NCBI GenBank assembly: GCA_964245495.1
Contig: CAXTNC010000099.1
Span: forward strand, 1-11,624
DNA from: LMUY01 sp964245495
Lineage (GTDB): Bacteria > Pseudomonadota > Alphaproteobacteria > Acetobacterales > Acetobacteraceae
Direction: 5' to 3'
Length of the DNA stretch: 11,624 nt
The position numbers were made by a program, and so were the translations under genes. Numbering within the stretch: position 1 is the stretch's first letter; every line of letters begins with the position of its first letter. The notes beneath the pieces are model-generated. The model worked only from the letters and a program-made list of their open reading frames with translations, was not told the origin of the DNA and did no database searches. Positions 7,905 to 11,624 of this stretch are shown piece after piece.

Positions 7905-8789
7905 ATGGCCAGCACCAAGGCGCTGCGCGCGCGCATCAACAGCGTCAAGTCCACCCGCAAGATCACCAGCGCCATGAAGATGGTGGCCGCCAGCAAGCTG
8001 CGCCGGGCGCAGACCCAGGCGGAGGCGGCGCGCCCCTACGCCGAGCGGATGGAGCGGGTGCTGGCCGCCCTTGCCGCCAGCGTGCAGGGCAGCCCGACCG
8101 CGCCGCGCATCTTGGCTGGCACCGGCGCTGACCGGGTCCACCTGCTGATCGTCATCACCGCCGACCGCGGGCTGGCCGGCGCGTTCAACACCAACGTCGG
8201 CCGTGCCGCGCGCAACCTGGCCCGGCGGCTGATGGACGAGGGCAAGACGGTCAAGATCATCACCGTCGGCCGCAAGGGACGCGACTACCTGCGCCGCGAG
8301 ATGGCCGGCAACATCGTGGGCGACATCTCGTTCGCCGGCAAGAAGCAGGTCGCCTTCGCCGACGTGCAGGCGATCGGGCTGCAAGCGGTGGACATGCTGG
8401 GGCGCGACGAGTTCGATGTCGCCACCGTCGTGTACAACCGCTTCGTCTCGGTCATCAACCAGGTGCCGACCGAGCTGCAGATCATCCCCCCCACCATGAC
8501 CGGCGCCGGCCCGGTGGAGCAGGGCACGGCGCAGGCGACGTACGAGTTCGAGCCGGACGAGGAGACCATCCTCGCCAAGCTGCTGCCGCGCAACCTGGCC
8601 ATCCAGCTCTACCGCGCCCAGCTGGAAAGCGGCGCGGGCGAACACGGCGCGCGCATGACGGCGATGGACAACGCCACCCGCAACGCGGGCGAGGCGATCA
8701 ACAAGCTGACGCTGAACTACAACCGCACGCGGCAGGCCAACATCACGAGCGAGCTGATCGAGATCATATCGGGCGCGGAGGCGCTTTAA
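7905..8789 (+). CDS. atpG: F1F0 ATP synthase subunit gamma
   Basis: The 294-residue central rotor shaft of F1 has both signature ends. The N-terminal coiled-coil helix is LRARINSVKSTRKITSAMKM and continues VAASKLRRAQ; the C-terminal helix runs GEAINKLTLNYNRTRQANIT to ELIEIISGAEAL. Between them is the Rossmann-like domain (LIVITADRGLAGAFNTN). Length matches the family (E. coli 287). It follows atpA by three bases. Downstream the operon is interrupted by a 131-base non-coding gap containing four hairpins before atpD, which is unusually long for this operon. Confidence 0.98.
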   Translation: MASTKALRARINSVKSTRKITSAMKMVAASKLRRAQTQAEAARPYAERMERVLAALAASVQGSPTAPRILAGTGADRVHLLIVITADRGLAGAFNTNVGRAARNLARRLMDEGKTVKIITVGRKGRDYLRREMAGNIVGDISFAGKKQVAFADVQAIGLQAVDMLGRDEFDVATVVYNRFVSVINQVPTELQIIPPTMTGAGPVEQGTAQATYEFEPDEETILAKLLPRNLAIQLYRAQLESGAGEHGARMTAMDNATRNAGEAINKLTLNYNRTRQANITSELIEIISGAEAL

Positions 8790-8904
8790 GGCCAGGGCGC
8801 TGCCCTGGACCCGGCAGGGGATAGTCATCCCCTGCACCCCTGTTTATCAGGTGTCCAGAGGACGACTGTCCTCTGGTGGGGTCCAGGGGCGAAGCCCTTG
8901 GCCC
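8790..8904. repeat. Four-hairpin palindromic element between atpG and atpD
   Basis: Four consecutive hairpins fill the gap. The first is CCAGGGC/GCT/GCCCTGG (8792-8808). The second is GCAGGGGAT/AGTC/ATCCCCTGC (8814-8835). The third is CCAGAGGAC/GACT/GTCCTCTGG (8855-8876). The fourth is CCAGGGGC/GAA/GCCCTTGG (8883-8901, one G-U pair). Hairpins one and four are also imperfect inverted copies of each other: GGACCC at 8807-8812 pairs with GGGTCC at 8879-8884, and GGCCA with TGGCC at the outer ends. The whole unit could therefore fold as one long stem as well as four short ones. Such elements resemble the dispersed palindromic repeats I associate with Acetobacteraceae intergenic regions; that match is from memory. 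It probably affects mRNA processing or the relative yield of atpD. Confidence 0.75.
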
Positions 8905-8908
8905 AACC

Positions 8909-8913
8909 GGAGG
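8909..8913 (+). promoter_or_regulatory. Strong ribosome binding site of atpD
   Basis: GGAGG sits seven bases before the atpD ATG at 8921, and the bases between (TTAGTTT) are A/T-rich and unstructured. It is the best Shine-Dalgarno match in the window. It lies just outside the hairpin element, which fits independent, strong translation of the catalytic beta subunit. Confidence 0.75.
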
Positions 8914-8920
8914 TTAGTTT

Positions 8921-10351
8921 ATGGCGAACAACAACGTAGGCCGCATTACCCAGATCCTCGGCGCCGTCCTGGACGTGCAGTTCGAGGGGGACCTGCCGTT
9001 CATCCAGAACGCGCTCATCACCAAGACAGCCGGCGGCACCCTCGTCATGGAAGTGGCGCAGGAGCTGGGCGAGCGGACGGTCCGCTGCATCGCCATGGAC
9101 AGCACGGACGGCCTGGTGCGCGGCAACGAGGTGCTGGACACCGGGGCGCCGATCAGCGTGCCGGTCGGGCCTGAGACGCTCGGGCGCATCCTCAACGTGA
9201 TCGGCGAGCCGATCGACGAGCGCGGCCCAGTGGGCGCCAAGATGCGTTACCCAATCCACCGCGCCGCTCCCTCCTTCGAGGACCAGTCCACCTCGGCCGA
9301 AATCCTGGTGACCGGGATCAAGGTGGTCGATCTGCTGTGCCCCTACCTGAAGGGCGGCAAGATCGGCCTGTTCGGCGGCGCCGGCGTGGGCAAGACGGTG
9401 CTGATCCAGGAGCTGATCAACAACATCGCCAAGGGCCACGGCGGCGTGTCGGTGTTCGCCGGCGTGGGCGAGCGCACCCGCGAGGGCAACGACCTGTACC
9501 ACGAGATGGTGGACGCCGGCGTCATCAAGCTGGGCGAGGGCACCACGGAAGGTTCCAAGGTGGCGCTGGTGTACGGCCAGATGAACGAGCCGCCGGGCGC
9601 CCGCGCCCGGGTCGCGCTGTCCGGGCTGTCGCTGGCGGAGTACTTCCGCGACGAGGAAGGCCAGGACGTGCTGTTCTTCGTGGACAACATCTTCCGCTTC
9701 ACCCAGGCCGGCGCCGAGGTGTCCGCCCTGCTGGGCCGCATCCCCTCCGCCGTGGGCTACCAGCCGACGCTGGCGACCGACATGGGCGCGCTGCAGGAGC
9801 GCATCACCTCCACCAAGAAAGGCTCCATCACCTCCGTGCAGGCGATCTACGTGCCGGCCGACGACTTGACCGACCCGGCGCCCGCCACCTCTTTCGCCCA
9901 TCTAGATGCTACCACTACTCTGTCCCGCTCCATCGCCGAGCTGGGCATCTACCCGGCGGTCGATCCGCTCGACTCCACCAGCCGCTCGCTCGACGCCCGC
10001 ATCATCGGCGACGACCACTACGACACGGCGCGCGAGGTGCAGCGCGTGCTGCAAACCTACAAGTCCTTGCAGGACATCATTGCCATCCTGGGCATGGACG
10101 AGCTGTCCGAAGAAGATAAGCTGGTGGTCTCGCGCGCGCGCAAAATCCAGCGCTTCCTGAGCCAGCCGTTCCACGTGGCGGAAGTGTTCACCGGCACGCC
10201 CGGGTTGTTCGTGCCGATCGCGGACACGGTGCGCTCGTTCAAGGCCATCGTGAACGGCGAGTACGACCATCTGCCGGAGGCGGCGTTCTACATGGTGGGG
10301 GCCATCGAGGACGCGGTGAAGAAGGCCGAGGGGATGAAGGAGAAGGCCTGA
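8921..10351 (+). CDS. atpD: F1F0 ATP synthase subunit beta (catalytic)
   Basis: The 476-residue subunit carries the catalytic ATP sites of F1. The start MANNNVGRITQILGAVLDVQ is typical. The P-loop GGAGVGKT (152-159) contains the catalytic lysine K158, the general-base region GVGERTREGND carries E184, and Walker B is VLFFVDNIFRF. The DELSEED motif (DELSEEDK) that contacts gamma is intact, as is the C-terminal domain (PFHVAEVFTGTPG). The ATG at 8921 has a strong GGAGG site. The stop codon shares one base with the atpC start (TGATG), so the two are translationally coupled. A short run of A/T-ending codons at 9890-9916, encoding conserved SFAHLDATT, breaks the otherwise GC-ending codon use. Confidence 0.98.
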   Translation: MANNNVGRITQILGAVLDVQFEGDLPFIQNALITKTAGGTLVMEVAQELGERTVRCIAMDSTDGLVRGNEVLDTGAPISVPVGPETLGRILNVIGEPIDERGPVGAKMRYPIHRAAPSFEDQSTSAEILVTGIKVVDLLCPYLKGGKIGLFGGAGVGKTVLIQELINNIAKGHGGVSVFAGVGERTREGNDLYHEMVDAGVIKLGEGTTEGSKVALVYGQMNEPPGARARVALSGLSLAEYFRDEEGQDVLFFVDNIFRFTQAGAEVSALLGRIPSAVGYQPTLATDMGALQERITSTKKGSITSVQAIYVPADDLTDPAPATSFAHLDATTTLSRSIAELGIYPAVDPLDSTSRSLDARIIGDDHYDTAREVQRVLQTYKSLQDIIAILGMDELSEEDKLVVSRARKIQRFLSQPFHVAEVFTGTPGLFVPIADTVRSFKAIVNGEYDHLPEAAFYMVGAIEDAVKKAEGMKEKA

Positions 10352-10755
10352 TGCCGGTGGCGCTGGAGATCGTCAGCCCGGAGAAGCTGCTGTTGTCGCG
10401 CGACGTGGACATGGTGGTGATCCCGGCGTCCGAGGGTGACCTCGGCGTGCTGCCGAACCACGCGCCGATGATCGTGCTGCTGCGCGGCGGCACGGTGGCG
10501 CTGTACAGCGGCAACCAGGTGACGGACCGGCTGTTCGTGTCCGGCGGCTTCGCGGAGATCACGCCCGAGCGCTGCACCGTGCTGGCGGACGAGGCGCTGC
10601 CGGCCTCCGAGCTGTCCCGCGGCGAGGGCGAGCGCCGGCTGGCGGCGGCACAGGCGGAGTACGACGGCACGGACAAGATGGACGTGGCCGCGCTGGACGA
10701 CGCGATGGACCGGATGCAGTCCGCCCGCGCGATGATCGAGGCCGCCGCTGCCTGA
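10351..10755 (+). CDS. atpC: F1F0 ATP synthase subunit epsilon
   Basis: The 134-residue subunit binds the gamma shaft and inhibits ATP hydrolysis. The N-terminal beta-sandwich is clear: LEIVSPEKLLLSRDVDMVVI, then ASEGDLGVLPNHAPMIVLLR and LFVSGGFAEITPERCTVLAD. A C-terminal helical part (LSRGEGERRLAAAQAEYDG to the end) completes the usual length. Its ATG overlaps the atpD stop by one base. The stop codon (10753-10755) is the first three bases of a tandem repeat array. It closes the atp operon. Confidence 0.96.
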   Translation: MPVALEIVSPEKLLLSRDVDMVVIPASEGDLGVLPNHAPMIVLLRGGTVALYSGNQVTDRLFVSGGFAEITPERCTVLADEALPASELSRGEGERRLAAAQAEYDGTDKMDVAALDDAMDRMQSARAMIEAAAA

Positions 10756-10797
10756 TTGTGCCAGTGTTGATTGTGCCAGCCTTGATTGTGTCAGCCG
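10753..10797 (+). repeat. Three tandem 15-base repeats starting at the atpC stop codon
   Basis: Three consecutive units share TGATTGTGCCAG plus three variable bases: 10753-10767 (ending TGT), 10768-10782 (ending CCT) and 10783-10797 (TGATTGTGTCAG, ending CCG). The first unit supplies the TGA stop of atpC. The 11-base core TGATTGTGyCA recurs exactly every 15 bases, about 1.4 helical turns. The array is more AT-rich than its surroundings. It may have arisen by slippage or be a row of protein-binding sites; nothing in it looks coding. Confidence 0.75.
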
Positions 10798-10809
10798 CGT
10801 GAACGCGGC
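10794..10809 (+). terminator. GC-rich hairpin after the atp operon
   Basis: GCCGCG (10794-10799), loop TGAA, CGCGGC (10804-10809) form a perfect six-pair stem. TCA (10791-10793) and TGA (10811-10813) can extend it past one bulged base. It is the only strong hairpin between atpC and the next gene and probably ends or protects the atp transcript. There is no U-run, so Rho-independent termination would be inefficient. Confidence 0.45.
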
Positions 10810-10841
10810 ATGACGGGCGCACAGGCAGGTCGGGACCCGGT

Positions 10842-11624
10842 ATGAAGCATTGGCAGATCGAGGATGTGGCCTGGAGCCGGTTCGACCCGGCGAAGGTGGA
10901 CCCGGAGATCGTGAAGCTGGTGAAGTCCGCGGCCATGGTGGAGCGCAACGGCACCGAATACGCCGTCTATCTGTGCCGGGTGTTCCACGAGGACGCCGCG
11001 TTCTGCCAGGCATCGGACAACTGGGCGGTCGAGGAGGTGCAGCACGGCGACGCGCTGGGCCGCTGGGCGGAGCTGGCCGACCCCGGCTGGAGCTTCGCCC
11101 AGTCATTCGACCGCTACCGCACCGGCTACAAGCTGCCGCTGGACGCCGAGGGGTCGGTCCGCGGCTCCAAGACGGGCGAGCTGATCGCGCGCTGCATGGT
11201 GGAGACGGGCACGTCGTCGTACTACTCCGCCCTGGCGGACGCGACGGCGGAGCCGGTGCTGGAGCAGGTGTGCCGGCTGATCGCGGCGGACGAGTACCGC
11301 CACTTCAAGCTGTTCTACGACCACATGCGGCGCTATCTCGCGCGCGAGAAGATCGGCGTGCTGAAGCGCCTGCGCATCGCCGCCGGGCGAATCACCGAAA
11401 CCGAGGATGACGAGCTGGCCTACGCCTACCACTGCGGCAACGAGCCGGTGGACATGCCTTACAAGCACGAGCGCTGCATCGCCGGCTACATGGGGCGGGC
11501 GATGGGGTTCTACCGCTACCAGCACATCGACCGCAGCATGGGGATGATCCTGAAGGCGGTCGGGCTGCCGCCGCGGGGGCGGTTGTCGGTGGTGGGGGCC
11601 AAGGTGTTCTGGCGGGTGCTGCAG
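10842..11624 (+). CDS. Ferritin-like di-iron protein, C-terminus missing at the window edge
   Basis: An open frame of 261 codons starts at the ATG at 10842 and has no stop before the right edge. The sequence carries the ligand set of a ferritin-like di-iron four-helix bundle: E34 (VERNGTEYAVY), E65/H68 in EEVQH, E121 (MVETGTSSYY) and E151/H154 in DEYRH. That E, ExxH, E, ExxH spacing is seen in rubrerythrin-like oxidases and acyl-ACP desaturases. The substrate cannot be told: iron handling, peroxide reduction or hydrocarbon oxidation are all possible. Bases are GC-rich like the chromosome. It lies 86 bases after atpC on the same strand, behind a tandem repeat and hairpin, so it may be read separately or by read-through. 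No convincing Shine-Dalgarno site precedes the start. Confidence 0.8.
   Translation, partial: MKHWQIEDVAWSRFDPAKVDPEIVKLVKSAAMVERNGTEYAVYLCRVFHEDAAFCQASDNWAVEEVQHGDALGRWAELADPGWSFAQSFDRYRTGYKLPLDAEGSVRGSKTGELIARCMVETGTSSYYSALADATAEPVLEQVCRLIAADEYRHFKLFYDHMRRYLAREKIGVLKRLRIAAGRITETEDDELAYAYHCGNEPVDMPYKHERCIAGYMGRAMGFYRYQHIDRSMGMILKAVGLPPRGRLSVVGAKVFWRVLQ

Noticed and set aside
8790..8904. CRISPR array or tRNA-like element between atpG and atpD
   Set aside because: The units are hairpins of different sequence with no regular repeat-spacer spacing, and no tRNA cloverleaf or conserved tRNA boxes can be drawn.
8825..9901. A minus-strand open frame of 358 codons antisense to atpD that begins in the hairpin element
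   Set aside because: It overlaps the certain atpD, shows the same biased composition, and has no start context or motif of its own.
10753..10797. CRISPR-type repeats after atpC
   Set aside because: The repeats are directly adjacent 15-base units with only three variable bases between cores, far too short for repeats and spacers.

Overview
The window is GC-rich bacterial chromosome, most likely from an alphaproteobacterium of the Acetobacteraceae/Rhodospirillales type. The main evidence is an F1 ATP synthase operon in the order atpH-atpA-atpG-atpD-atpC with no F0 genes attached, which is the usual alphaproteobacterial arrangement. A DUF484-like gene diverges from priA, third codon positions are very GC-rich, and a hairpin-rich intergenic element resembles the palindromic repeats I associate with Acetobacteraceae. 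The assignment is an inference; no rRNA or other decisive marker is present.

Layout. (1) 1-340, minus strand: the 5' part of a gene whose first ~70 residues look like DUF484, running off the left edge. (2) 404-2614, plus: a complete priA (primosomal helicase). (3) 2615-4439, plus: a two-gene cassette of clearly lower GC. It encodes an SMC/ABC-type AAA ATPase (COG4637-like) overlapping by ATGA with a DUF4276 protein. A perfect TTGACA box and a short palindrome precede it, and a nested inverted repeat follows it. This is the accessory part of the window and looks like a split OLD/TOPRIM-style, probably defence-related, module. (4) 5587-4440, minus: a secreted FKBP-type peptidyl-prolyl isomerase translationally coupled to a CDP-diacylglycerol pyrophosphatase (cdh), convergent with the cassette. 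(5) 5588-5766: a divergent control region containing a GNRA-loop hairpin. (6) 5767-10755, plus: atpHAGDC. The genes are tightly packed except for a 131-base gap between atpG and atpD that is filled by four consecutive hairpins. Three tandem 15-base repeats start on the atpC stop codon and run into a GC-rich hairpin. (7) 10842 to the right edge, plus: a ferritin-like protein with a complete E, ExxH, E, ExxH di-iron ligand set, cut by the window end.

How the genes relate. The atp genes encode the five F1 subunits of the ATP synthase. priA, the DUF484 gene and the isomerase/cdh pair are ordinary chromosomal genes. The ATPase-DUF4276 pair differs in base composition and carries its own putative promoter and terminator, so it was probably inserted between priA and the cdh/FKBP pair. 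The strongest candidates for something undescribed are this pair, the multi-hairpin element inside the atp operon, and the tandem repeats at the atpC stop codon.
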